64,000 nucleotides of DNA from Kineococcus aurantiacus. Lineage in GTDB: Bacteria; Actinomycetota; Actinomycetes; Actinomycetales; Kineococcaceae. Below are positions 1 through 7,394 of this stretch, piece by piece (positions within the stretch are counted from its first letter, which is position 1; the number at the start of each line of letters is the position of its first letter). A program made the position numbers and the translations under genes. A model generated the notes under the pieces. That model did no database searches. It worked only from the letters and a program-made list of their open reading frames with translations, and had not been told where the DNA came from. The stretch lies in contig NZ_JACCBB010000001.1 of assembly GCF_013409345.1 (NCBI RefSeq), forward strand, positions 372,001 through 436,000, in the 5' to 3' direction.

Positions 1-341
1 TCCCACGTTCGCGCCTCGAGCACGCCGGTGGAGACCGCGTAGCGCCACTGCGTGCACTGCGGGTTGCCGCCGTCGACGATGGGGTCGCGGAACTCCACCC
101 ACCAGGCCCCGTCGACGACGGCCGGCGCGTTGACCGACTCGGCGTAGCGCGCTTCCAGGTCCATGGCCGTGAACGCCTTGCGCATCTGATCGGTGGCGTC
201 GGTGACCTGCTGGGTGCGGGTGGTGTCCCGGACCATGAGCTGCAGGCCGGCCATGAAGACGGCGAAGCAGACGGTGAAGATCATCATCGCGAGGAGGGTC
301 TCGACGAGGCTCACCCCGTCGTCGGAACGCTGCTCGTTCAC
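1..341 (-). CDS. Type IV prepilin-like (PulJ-type) protein, 3' part cut off
   Basis: The gene runs off the left edge; 113 codons are visible. It starts at a GTG that overlaps the TGA of the upstream prepilin gene (GTGA), so the two are translationally coupled. The N-terminus has a class III prepilin signal: short polar leader, Gly cleavage site (SDDG|VSLVE), Glu at mature position 5, then a hydrophobic stretch (TLLAMMIFTVCFAVFMAG). The peptidase PilD should cleave after the Gly and methylate the new N-terminus. The mature part (QVTDATDQMRKAFTAMDLEARY) looks like a minor pseudopilin of the PulJ/PilW type, probably priming pilus assembly. Subtype cannot be fixed because the C-terminus is missing. 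Confidence 0.75.
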   Translation of the reverse strand, partial: MNEQRSDDGVSLVETLLAMMIFTVCFAVFMAGLQLMVRDTTRTQQVTDATDQMRKAFTAMDLEARYAESVNAPAVVDGAWWVEFRDPIVDGGNPQCTQWRYAVSTGVLEARTW

Positions 342-1555
342 GCGATCACCTGGACCTGCAGGACGGTGGGGTCGGTCTTGAGGTAGCTGTCGCCACCGAC
401 CCCGCGCAGGACGTAGGTCCACTTGCAGGTCTGCAGCGCGTTCTGCGTCGTCACCTTGAACTGGTTGCTCGTGCCGACGCGCGTCAGCGTGCAGTTGCCC
501 GCGGTGCGGACCGGGTCCTCGACGTACACCGAGGGCCCCCCGTTCGGCTTGTCGTTGGTGAGGACGTCGACCGTCGTCGTGCTCGTCAGGAGCTTGGCGG
601 TGAAGCTGTCCGCGGTGGCCACCGGAGCCACCGGCACGGTCATCGTGACGGTCTTCGACGACTGGCCGTCGTTGTTGCGCACGAACCAGCGCACTGAGTA
701 GGTCCCCACGGTGTTCAGCGGCGGTGTGAAGGTGAGCTCCTTGCCGGAGAACCGGGTCGTCGCGTTGTAGGGCGTGCCGTCGAGGGAGAAGTAGCCGTTG
801 CCGGCCTGGGTGGAGCTGACGAGGACCTTGGAGTACTGGTCGGTGTTGCCGGCGTCGACGAGGGTGCGCAGCGTCACGGCGGTGGAGCTGCCGGTCTGAG
901 CCGTGGTCCCCTGGGTGCTCGGCTCGACGACCGGTGCCGGGGTGACGCTCCAGCGAAGCTCGGCCGACGGGTCCACGAGGGTGTCCGCGCGGTAGGTGCA
1001 GGTCCCCGCCTTGCACCGCGTGGAGCCACCGGTGGTCCAGCTAACCTCGACGACGACCCGGTACACCCGGACGTAGCCGGAGACGGTGCTGCGCGCGTTG
1101 CTCGCGCTGGCCTTGGTGCACTGCTCGTTGGCCACGTTGCCGGCGGGGCGGTAGCAGACGCCCACGAGGGTCGACACCGAGTACGTCTCGCCCTGCTGCT
1201 GCACCGTGGAGGCGAGGGGCAGCGCGGGGACGGAGGCTGGGCCGGCCGCGCTGTCCCAGTCGGGGAAGGTGCTCGTCTTGAGCGGAGCGGAGGAGGTATT
1301 CCACTGGTTGGTCACCGCGCTCTGCGAGCGACCCGCCAGCAGGTAGTCGGGGCGGACGGCGCGAGCGGCGTCCATGGCCTGAGACGCGAGCGCGGTGGCG
1401 GCCTGGTTGCGCTGCTGCTCACTGGCGGCGACGGAGCTGCGGAGGAAGAACGCCGCGGTCGAGGCGGCGATCGCGGCGAGCAGCATGAGGGCGACGACGA
1501 CCTCTACCAGCGAGAACCCGGCGTCGTGGCGGTCTTCCGGAGGCAGGCTGGTCAT
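338..1555 (-). CDS. Large type IV prepilin with C-terminal Ig/cadherin-like region
   Basis: 405 aa. I chose ATG 1555 over an open frame reaching 1768 because it places a 17-residue leader (MTSLPPEDRHDAG) directly before the prepilin cleavage site FSLVE, has AGGAAGG 10 nt upstream, and avoids overlap with the pilin gene before it. Glu5 is conserved and a hydrophobic helix follows. The middle (to about residue 200) has Cys pairs and a PulG-like fold. The last 190 residues read as beta-rich repeats; SFTAKLLTSTTTVDVLTNDKPNG resembles bacterial Ig/cadherin-like modules. Such a size is unusual for a pilin, so it may be a tip or adhesin-like minor pilin. Its stop overlaps the next prepilin start. 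Confidence 0.8.
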   Translation of the reverse strand: MTSLPPEDRHDAGFSLVEVVVALMLLAAIAASTAAFFLRSSVAASEQQRNQAATALASQAMDAARAVRPDYLLAGRSQSAVTNQWNTSSAPLKTSTFPDWDSAAGPASVPALPLASTVQQQGETYSVSTLVGVCYRPAGNVANEQCTKASASNARSTVSGYVRVYRVVVEVSWTTGGSTRCKAGTCTYRADTLVDPSAELRWSVTPAPVVEPSTQGTTAQTGSSTAVTLRTLVDAGNTDQYSKVLVSSTQAGNGYFSLDGTPYNATTRFSGKELTFTPPLNTVGTYSVRWFVRNNDGQSSKTVTMTVPVAPVATADSFTAKLLTSTTTVDVLTNDKPNGGPSVYVEDPVRTAGNCTLTRVGTSNQFKVTTQNALQTCKWTYVLRGVGGDSYLKTDPTVLQVQVIA

Positions 1556-1636
1556 CCCCGGCCCTTCCTGAACGTCGTGCCCCCTCGGGCGGTCGGTGCG
1601 CCACGGACCTGCCGCGAAGCCTTCGTGTGGTGATCG

Positions 1637-1672
1637 GCCCCTGGGGATCGGTCCTTGAGCACGCCCAGGGGC
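1637..1672 (-). other. Hairpin between pilin 2 and the large prepilin
   Basis: A 9-bp perfect stem (arms 1637-1645 and 1664-1672) with an 18-nt loop lies just downstream of the second pilin stop. It could modulate readthrough into the minor prepilins. No U-tract follows, so I call it only a hairpin. Confidence 0.35.
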
Positions 1673-1695
1673 TGACTTCGCGGACGGGCCGAGGT

Positions 1696-2124
1696 TCACC
1701 CGAGCGGACCCGCGCAGGCTTGGGGCTGGACCACCGCTCCGGACCGGCTGCTGACGATCACGACCCACGACCCGGAGCGGGACTGCACCGAGAGGCAGTA
1801 GTCGTCGCCGCTGTGCCGGTACACAAGGGACGACACGCCGGGGGCGACGTCCTTGGACCGCTTGACGGTGGCGGCGTTGGCCGGCACGGGGGAGGCGTCG
1901 GACCAGAGCACGGCGTCGGGGTAGGCCTGCGACCCGCTGAAGTAGGCCTCGACCTCGTTCTGGGCGGCCCGGACGTCCGCGCGCGCCTGGCTGTCGAAGG
2001 CACGGTGGCGCTGCGACAGGAAGCTGGGGATCGCCACAGCGGCCAGGACGCCCATGATGACCATGACGACGATCAACTCGATGAGGCTGAACCCGTCGTC
2101 CGGCGGCCGTCGGTTCGGGTGCAC
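1696..2124 (-). CDS. Type IV pilin (PilA-like), second of a tandem pair
   Basis: 142 aa, GTG start with AGGAGG nine bases upstream. The leader ends at PPDDG and the mature protein begins FSLIELIVVMVIMGVLAAVAIPSFL: processing site, Glu5 and N-methylated hydrophobic helix as in type IVa pilins. Two cysteines near the C-terminus (DDYC and PQAC) match the pair in the neighbouring pilin and could form the D-region disulfide. Sequence pattern and position suggest a paralogue of the upstream pilin from tandem duplication. A strong hairpin separates the two genes, so this copy is probably made at a lower level. It could be an alternative or minor pilin. Confidence 0.88.
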   Translation of the reverse strand: MHPNRRPPDDGFSLIELIVVMVIMGVLAAVAIPSFLSQRHRAFDSQARADVRAAQNEVEAYFSGSQAYPDAVLWSDASPVPANAATVKRSKDVAPGVSSLVYRHSGDDYCLSVQSRSGSWVVIVSSRSGAVVQPQACAGPLG

Positions 2125-2157
2125 GTCATCCTCCTCTTCCGTGAGCGACGGGAACGC

Positions 2158-2191
2158 CGAACGGCGCCCGGCACTGGCCGGACGCCGTTCG
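2158..2191 (-). terminator. Terminator-like hairpin between the two pilin genes
   Basis: Arms 2158-2172 and 2177-2191 pair over 15 bp with one G-U wobble and a 4-nt loop, 16 bp past the stop of the first pilin. No U-rich tail follows, as is common in high-GC actinobacteria. It fits partial termination or 3'-end stabilisation giving more major pilin mRNA than downstream minor pilin mRNA. Confidence 0.7.
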
Positions 2192-2206
2192 GTCCTACGA
2201 GGGGGT

Positions 2207-2629
2207 TCAGCAGGCCGTGGAGGCCTTGGTGACGCCGGAGGCGCTGTCGGTGACCTTCCAGAAGTCGCCGGACTTGGACTTCACCGACGCGCAGTAGCCG
2301 CCGTTGGTCGACGTGTAGGCGAGGCTGTCCGTGCTGGTCGACTTCTTGATGTAGATGGTGTCGGCAGCGGGGGTCGCCGGGGCCGGGCCGTACACGACCT
2401 TGCCGCTGGCCGGGTAGGCCTGGTTGTCGGTGAACCAGGTCTCGATCTCGGTCTGGGCCGCGCGGACGTCGGCCTTGGCCTGGGTGTCGTAACCCTTGTT
2501 GCGCTGGTTGAGGAAGGTCGGGATGGCGATGGCGGCCAGGATCCCGATGATGATCATGACGACGAGGAGCTCGATCAGGGTGAAGCCCTGGTCCTTGTCG
2601 TCCATGGCCTTGCGGATGCGAGCGAGCAT
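2207..2629 (-). CDS. pilA: Type IV major pilin PilA
   Basis: 140 aa, ATG with AAGGAGA nine bases upstream. Leader MLARIRKAMDDKDQG, then FTLIELLVVMIIIGILAAIAIPTFL, a textbook type IVa prepilin signal with Glu5. The globular part holds the alpha-beta region (DTQAKADVRAAQTEIETWF) and a C-terminal Cys pair (GGYC, STAC). It has the best ribosome site of the cluster, its own structured leader and a hairpin after it, which fits the most abundant pilus subunit. Assembly needs the PilC platform (next upstream) and a PilB ATPase not seen in this window. The extracellular filament is retracted by PilT. Confidence 0.9.
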   Translation of the reverse strand: MLARIRKAMDDKDQGFTLIELLVVMIIIGILAAIAIPTFLNQRNKGYDTQAKADVRAAQTEIETWFTDNQAYPASGKVVYGPAPATPAADTIYIKKSTSTDSLAYTSTNGGYCASVKSKSGDFWKVTDSASGVTKASTAC

Positions 2630-2660
2630 TCGACGCTCTCCTTCGTGAGTGTGAGTACCG

Positions 2661-2699
2661 GAGCCGCTCGCGTCTCGCGCACCGGCTGGTGTGCGGCTC
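2661..2699 (-). promoter_or_regulatory. Compact three-way-junction-like fold in the pilA leader
   Basis: Read on the minus strand, an outer 7-bp stem (2693-2699 with 2661-2667) encloses two small hairpins: 2688-2691 with 2680-2683 (4-nt loop) and 2676-2679 with 2669-2672 (3-nt loop). Single unpaired A residues lie at 2692 and 2668. It ends 32 nt before the pilA start codon and does not cover the ribosome site. It matches no riboswitch class I know; high GC makes chance folding possible. Confidence 0.35.
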
Positions 2700-2874
2700 T
2701 GATGGATGTATCGGCTCCTCCCGCAGGGCCTTGAGCAGCGACTTCACACCGTCACCCGAACGGTGCACTCACCGGCGCTGCAGTGGGTTCCCGGGGCAGA
2801 CGCGCAGTGCCTCCCCGCCTCGCCGGCGCCTGCGGTGGCCGGCTCGCCGCGCTCGCCGGCCGCGGAGCACGTGT

Positions 2875-2900
2875 GGCCCGTGCGCGGTCGCGCACGAGCC
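2875..2900 (-). terminator. Hairpin after pilC
   Basis: Arms 2875-2885 and 2890-2900 form an 11-bp stem with one wobble and a 4-nt loop, 15 bp past the pilC stop. It separates the pilT-pilC unit from pilA, implying that pilA has its own promoter within 2630-2874. The rest of that 286-bp gap shows no clear -35/-10 pair. Confidence 0.6.
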
Positions 2901-2915
2901 ACGGTCGTCCGGGGA

Positions 2916-4172
2916 TCAGCCCTGGACGAGATCCATCACCTTGAAGATGGGCAGGTACATCGCCACGATCATCGACCCGACGATCCCGCCCAGGAAGGCG
3001 ATCATGATGGGCTCGATGAGGCTCGTCAGTGCCTCGGTGGTGGCTTCGACCTCCTGGTCGTAGAAGTCGGAGATCTTGTAGAGCATGGCGTCCAAGGCAC
3101 CGGTGTCCTCGCCGACGCTCATCATCTGCACGACCATCGCCGGGAACACCGCGTGCTCGGCGAGGGGACCGGCCAGGGAGCGGCCGGAGCGGACGCTCTC
3201 CATCACGTCCTTGGCGGCGCGCTCGACGACGACGTTCCCGCTGGCCTCCCCGACGATCTCCAGGCTCTGCAGGATGGGGACCCCGGAGCGGAGCATTGTC
3301 CCGAGGTTGCGGGTGAAGCGGCTCAGCGCGATCTTCTGGGTCAGCAGACCAAAGACGGGCACCTTGAACTTCAGCGGATCGACGACGTTCCGCACGCCGT
3401 CGCGGTCCTTGACCTTCCGCCACACGATCGGGAAGGTGATCGCCAGCACCAGGCCGACGGGGGCGGCGAACTTCATCCCGTGGGAGAGCACGACCAGAAT
3501 CTGGGTCGGCAGGGGCAGCGTCCCCCCCATGTCCGAGAACATCTTCGCGAAGACGGGCACGATGAACAGGAGCATGCCGGTGACCGCGAGGATTGCGATG
3601 ACGAACACCACGACCGGGTAGGTCATCGCCGACTTGACCTTGGCCTTTAGCTTGACCTCGGCCTCGAAGTTGTCCGCGATCTGCACCAGGACCTGGTCAA
3701 GGAACCCACCGACCTCACCGGCGCGCAGCATGTTCACCATGAGCGGCGGGAAGACGTCGCGGTGCCTGCTGAATGCGGTCGACAGTGACGTGCCGCCCTC
3801 AACCTCGGTGCGGCACTCCTGCAACGTCGCAGCGAGCTTCTTGCTCTCCGTCTGCTCCGCGAGGATCGACAGGGCCTTGATGAGCGACAGCCCCGACGAG
3901 ACCATCGTGGCGAACTGCCGCGACATCAGCGCCAGGTCCTTGAGCTTCACCCGGTTGCCGCCCGGCAGGGTGATCTCCATCTGCATGCCCTTGCCGGCCT
4001 TGGACTCCACGATGGAGACCGGCGCCATGCCCTGGGAGACGAGGCGCTGGGCAACGGCGCGCGAGTCGTTGGCCTCCAGCGTTCCCGTGATCAGCTTGCC
4101 CGTCCGGTCGCGCGCGGAGTACTCGAAGGCGGTGTGACCGGACTTGGCCGGCGCCTTGGTCGTCGTGGCCAT
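2916..4172 (-). CDS. pilC: Type IV pilus inner-membrane platform protein PilC
   Basis: 418 aa, ATG with GGGAGGA upstream. Two GspF/PilC (T2SSF) domains are visible, about residues 80-205 (LALMSRQFATMVSSGLSLIKALSIL) and 285-410 (LSRFTRNLGTMLRSGVPILQSLEIV). Each is followed by a membrane segment (VVVFVIAILAVTGMLLFIVPVF near 195; PIMIAFLGGIVGSMIVAMYLPIF near the C-terminus). PilC anchors the assembly and retraction ATPases and passes pilins between membrane and filament. It starts 13 bp after the pilT stop, so the two are surely cotranscribed. Length and domain order are normal for the family. Confidence 0.93.
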   Translation of the reverse strand: MATTTKAPAKSGHTAFEYSARDRTGKLITGTLEANDSRAVAQRLVSQGMAPVSIVESKAGKGMQMEITLPGGNRVKLKDLALMSRQFATMVSSGLSLIKALSILAEQTESKKLAATLQECRTEVEGGTSLSTAFSRHRDVFPPLMVNMLRAGEVGGFLDQVLVQIADNFEAEVKLKAKVKSAMTYPVVVFVIAILAVTGMLLFIVPVFAKMFSDMGGTLPLPTQILVVLSHGMKFAAPVGLVLAITFPIVWRKVKDRDGVRNVVDPLKFKVPVFGLLTQKIALSRFTRNLGTMLRSGVPILQSLEIVGEASGNVVVERAAKDVMESVRSGRSLAGPLAEHAVFPAMVVQMMSVGEDTGALDAMLYKISDFYDQEVEATTEALTSLIEPIMIAFLGGIVGSMIVAMYLPIFKVMDLVQG

Positions 4173-4185
4173 GGGTGGTCCTCCC

Positions 4186-5556
4186 TCAGCGCCCGGTCAG
4201 GCGGCGGAACTCGTCGGCGGCGGAGCACTTCTCCAAGCCGTGTTCGAACGTGATCTGGCGCGTGCGCACGAGGTCGGCCAGGTGCTGGTCGAGGGTGTGC
4301 ATGCCGAACTGGGCCCCGGCCTGCATGGCGGTGGGAATCTGGTGGGTCTTGCCCTCGCGGATGAGGTTGCGGATGGCGGGGGTGGCGACCATGACCTCGG
4401 TGGCGACGACGCGGCCGCGGCCGTCGGCGCGCTTGCACAGCGTCTGGCAGACGACGCCCTGGATGGCGCCGGCGAGCTGGACGCGGATCTGGGTCTGCTG
4501 GTGGGGCGGGAAGACGTCGATGACGCGGTCGATGGTCGAGGCGGCGCTCTGGGTGTGCAGGGTGCCGAAGACGAGGTGACCGGTCTCGGCGGCGGTGAGG
4601 GCGACGGAGATGGTCTCGAGGTCGCGCATCTCGCCGACGAGGATGATGTCGGGGTCCTGGCGCAGGACGTGCTTGAGGGCGCTGGCGAAGGACTTGGTGT
4701 CCTCGCCGACCTCGCGCTGGTTGACGATGCAGCTCTTGTGGCGGTGGAGGAACTCGATGGGGTCCTCGACGGTCATGATGTGGTCGCGCCGGGTGCGGTT
4801 GGCGAGGTCGACGATCGAGGCGAGCGTCGTCGACTTGCCCGAGCCGGTGGGGCCGGTGACGAGGACGAAACCGCGCTGCAGACCGGCGAAGGACCCCACG
4901 ACGGGCGGGACGCCGAGTTCCTCGAGGGGTTTGATCTCGAAGGGGATGCGCCGGAACGCCGCGCCGATGGACTCGCGCTGGCGGTAGACGTTGACGCGGA
5001 ACCGCGAGCGCCCGGGCACCTGGTAGGCGAAGTCGAGTTCGAGGTTGGCCTCGAAGGTCTCGCGCTGCTTCTGGGTGAGGATGGCGTAGACGGCTTCCTG
5101 CAGCACGTTGGGCGTGAGCTTGGGGAACTCCTCCATCGCCGCCATCTCCCCGGAGACGCGGGCGGTGGGGTGGGCGCCGGAGGTGAGGTGGACGTCGGAG
5201 GCGCCGAGTTCAAGGCCCTGCAGGAGGACGTCGTTGACGCGGACCCGCCGGGTGGCCTCCTGGTCGCCGCCGGTGGTGACGAGGGCCTCGTGGACGACCT
5301 CGTCGGCGACGGGCGCCAGTGCGGCGACGGGGGCCAGTTCGGCGACGGTGGCGGTGTGCCGGGGGGTCTGCTCGGGCAGGGGCGCGAGCTGGACGGTCTG
5401 CGGGGCGGCGGGGGCGAGCTGCGACTGGTCCTGCTCGAGCTGCTTGAGCAGGGCGCTGATGTTGGGCCGGGCCGTCGGCACGCCGTCGGCGCCGGCGCGC
5501 ATGTTCGACGGGACGTACGGCTCCACGGGCTGCCCGCCCCGACCAGCGTTGTCCAT
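4186..5556 (-). CDS. pilT: Type IV pilus retraction ATPase PilT, with N-terminal extension
   Basis: 456 aa from ATG 5556 (GGGGAGCGAG upstream); the frame stays open further 5' but without family similarity. Core PilT motifs: Walker A GPTGSGKS (about residue 235), Asp box TVEDPIEF, Walker B ILVGEMRD, His box TGHLVFGTLHT, and AIRNLIREGK, the signature that separates PilT from PilB. The core begins at about VNDVLLQGLELGASDVHL. About 95 residues precede it, rich in Ala/Pro/Gln (ALLKQLEQDQSQL), absent from typical PilT proteins of about 345-375 aa. The extension may bind a regulator or the PilC platform. The enzyme hydrolyses ATP at the cytoplasmic face to depolymerise the pilus. Confidence 0.93.
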   Translation of the reverse strand: MDNAGRGGQPVEPYVPSNMRAGADGVPTARPNISALLKQLEQDQSQLAPAAPQTVQLAPLPEQTPRHTATVAELAPVAALAPVADEVVHEALVTTGGDQEATRRVRVNDVLLQGLELGASDVHLTSGAHPTARVSGEMAAMEEFPKLTPNVLQEAVYAILTQKQRETFEANLELDFAYQVPGRSRFRVNVYRQRESIGAAFRRIPFEIKPLEELGVPPVVGSFAGLQRGFVLVTGPTGSGKSTTLASIVDLANRTRRDHIMTVEDPIEFLHRHKSCIVNQREVGEDTKSFASALKHVLRQDPDIILVGEMRDLETISVALTAAETGHLVFGTLHTQSAASTIDRVIDVFPPHQQTQIRVQLAGAIQGVVCQTLCKRADGRGRVVATEVMVATPAIRNLIREGKTHQIPTAMQAGAQFGMHTLDQHLADLVRTRQITFEHGLEKCSAADEFRRLTGR

Positions 5557-5763
5557 CTCGCTCCCCACCCAGCACGGCCACGACGGCACGACGCAGCGCC
5601 CGCCGACTGCCGGCGCTCTCCTGTGCTCATCGGCGGGGCCGCCGGGCCGCTTGAGGTGGGCGATCACGGGCTTCGCCCGTTCGGGTGCGCGAGGGACCCG
5701 CCTCGCCTCCTCCCGGGGGGCGATGTCTCGAAAACCCGCGCACCGGGCCCTCCGCTCCGTCAT

Positions 5764-5785
5764 GATCGACAGGCAGTGGTCGATC
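5764..5785. promoter_or_regulatory. Perfect dyad upstream of the GGDEF gene (operator candidate)
   Basis: A 7-bp inverted repeat (5764-5770 and 5779-5785, half-site GATCGAC) with an 8-bp spacer lies 35 bp before the GGDEF start in the 263-bp divergent pilT/GGDEF intergenic region. Spacing of about one and a half turns fits a dimeric repressor. The rest of the region has a small hairpin at 5651-5665 and no recognisable riboswitch. Confidence 0.35.
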
Positions 5786-5819
5786 GATAACTGCGGTGAA
5801 TGACGAGGAGGGCGGGTCC

Positions 5820-7346
5820 GTGCGCGGCACCACGGTGGCCCACCGGCTCACCACCGCCCTGGTCCTGCTCCCCGTGGCCCTGACGTGGGTCTGGGTGGTG
5901 TCCGGGTCCACGAGCACCATCACCGTCGCCACGCTCGGGCTGGAGGTCGCAGCCACCGCCGGCCTCCTGGGCAGCGCCCTGCTGGCCCCCACCCGGTCGG
6001 GACGCTGCGCCCTGCGCCTGGTGGGGATCTACGCCGCCGCCACGACGCTCGGGGACGGCTACTGGCTCCTCACGGTCGACCCCTCGGGGCTGCAGTACAC
6101 GGACGGGGAGTTCGAGCCGGGCGTGACGGTCGCGCTGGAGCTGTTGCGCTACCTGGCGCTGCTGGTCGTCCTGGCCGACCAGACGCCCGCCGGGACCGCG
6201 GACGGTGCGCTGCGGCACCGGCTGTTCCGCGGCCGTCCCACGGTGGTGCACCTGCAGCTGACCGCGACGGCCGCCGCGCTGGTCCTCCTGCTCACCCCGC
6301 TGGGCGAGGCGGTCGACCACGGCAAGGCCTGGGCGTTGTTCTGCACGTTCGACCTGGTCGTCCTCATCGGGGCCGCCGCCGTCGTGTGGCAGCAGCTCGC
6401 CGGCGGGCGGGCACCCCGCGCTCCCCGCGCCCGGGTCCTGCTGACGGCCGGCGGGGTCAGCGCCCTGGTGGTGGGCGACGCGGTGATGGTCCTGTCCCAG
6501 ACCGTCGGCTCGGGGCCGGGCTGGCTGGCGGGGATGAGCCTGGCGGTGGCGGGGGTGGTGACCTCCCTCGTCGTCCACCTGCGCCCGGGCCCGCCGGGCG
6601 GGGCCGTCCCGCCCGCCGTGCCGCCCGTCCCCGCCCGCACCCCCGTCGCCGTGGTGGTGGCCGGGGCGCTGGCGGCGCAGTGCGTGGCGCCGCTGCTGAC
6701 CGCCGCCCTGACCGGGTACCGGCTGGCCGCCCACGGTGCGGCGGCCCCCGGACCGGCCACCGCCGGGGCCGTCGGGACCGGACTCGTGCTGACCCTCGTC
6801 CTGGCCGGGCTGCGCGCGCGCGACGGCCACCGCGACCAGCACGCCGCCGGCGCGGCCCGGCGCGACGACCTGACCGGCGCCTGGACCCGCCGGGGGCTGG
6901 CCGAGGTCGCCGGGCGGGTGCTCGCCGCCGAGCCGGCCGGGCTGCTCCCGCACCCGCGCCCGCGCCCGGCCGCACCGGAGGGCTGGCACGTCGTCCTGGT
7001 CGACCTCGACGGCTTCAAGGCCGTCAACGACACCCACGGGCACGCCGCGGGCGACGAGGTGCTGCGCGTGGTGGCCGGCCGCCTCGCCGCCGTCGTCGAG
7101 GGGCACGGGGTCGTCGCCCGGCTCGGCGGCGACGAGTTCGTCCTGCTCGTCCACGGGCCCGACGACACCGTCGGGCACCTGGTGCGGGCGGTGGAGCCGG
7201 CCGTGGCGCGGCCCGTGGCCGTCGGCGACGCGGTCGCCGCGGTCGGGTCCTCCACCGGGGTCGCTCCCGTCGAGGCGGGCGGCCTGCCCGTGGCGCTGCG
7301 GCGCGCCGACGAGCGCATGTACGCCCGCAAGCGCCGCCGCCGCTGA
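5820..7346 (+). CDS. Membrane-bound GGDEF-domain protein (diguanylate cyclase)
   Basis: 508 aa. I prefer GTG 5820 (GAGGAGGGCGGG directly upstream) to GTG 5796. Residues 1 to about 335 are mostly hydrophobic with roughly eight or nine membrane segments and no recognised sensor domain. The C-terminal GGDEF domain starts near RRDDLTGAWTRRGL and has the metal-binding DLDGFKAVNDTHGHAAGDEVL and an intact active-site loop LGGDEF, so it should make c-di-GMP from two GTP. No EAL domain is fused. It is divergent from pilT, and c-di-GMP commonly controls type IV pili, so a functional link is a reasonable inference. The domain lacks an obvious RxxD inhibitory site at the usual distance. Confidence 0.88.
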   Translation: MRGTTVAHRLTTALVLLPVALTWVWVVSGSTSTITVATLGLEVAATAGLLGSALLAPTRSGRCALRLVGIYAAATTLGDGYWLLTVDPSGLQYTDGEFEPGVTVALELLRYLALLVVLADQTPAGTADGALRHRLFRGRPTVVHLQLTATAAALVLLLTPLGEAVDHGKAWALFCTFDLVVLIGAAAVVWQQLAGGRAPRAPRARVLLTAGGVSALVVGDAVMVLSQTVGSGPGWLAGMSLAVAGVVTSLVVHLRPGPPGGAVPPAVPPVPARTPVAVVVAGALAAQCVAPLLTAALTGYRLAAHGAAAPGPATAGAVGTGLVLTLVLAGLRARDGHRDQHAAGAARRDDLTGAWTRRGLAEVAGRVLAAEPAGLLPHPRPRPAAPEGWHVVLVDLDGFKAVNDTHGHAAGDEVLRVVAGRLAAVVEGHGVVARLGGDEFVLLVHGPDDTVGHLVRAVEPAVARPVAVGDAVAAVGSSTGVAPVEAGGLPVALRRADERMYARKRRRR

Positions 7347-7394
7347 CGGGGACCCCGGCGGCCGGCTCCCAGCTCGGGGAGGGACAGTGGTGCC

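Noticed and set aside
338-1768. Longer 476-aa form of the large prepilin
   Set aside because: The extra 71 residues overlap the upstream pilin gene, have shadow composition and would put the prepilin signal in the middle of the protein.
5557-5763. Possible c-di-GMP riboswitch before pilT
   Set aside because: I looked for the GEMM-I core (CACAGGGCAAACC, GACGCAAAGCC). Only a short CACAGG match exists and the rest does not fit. ydaO-type motifs are absent as well.
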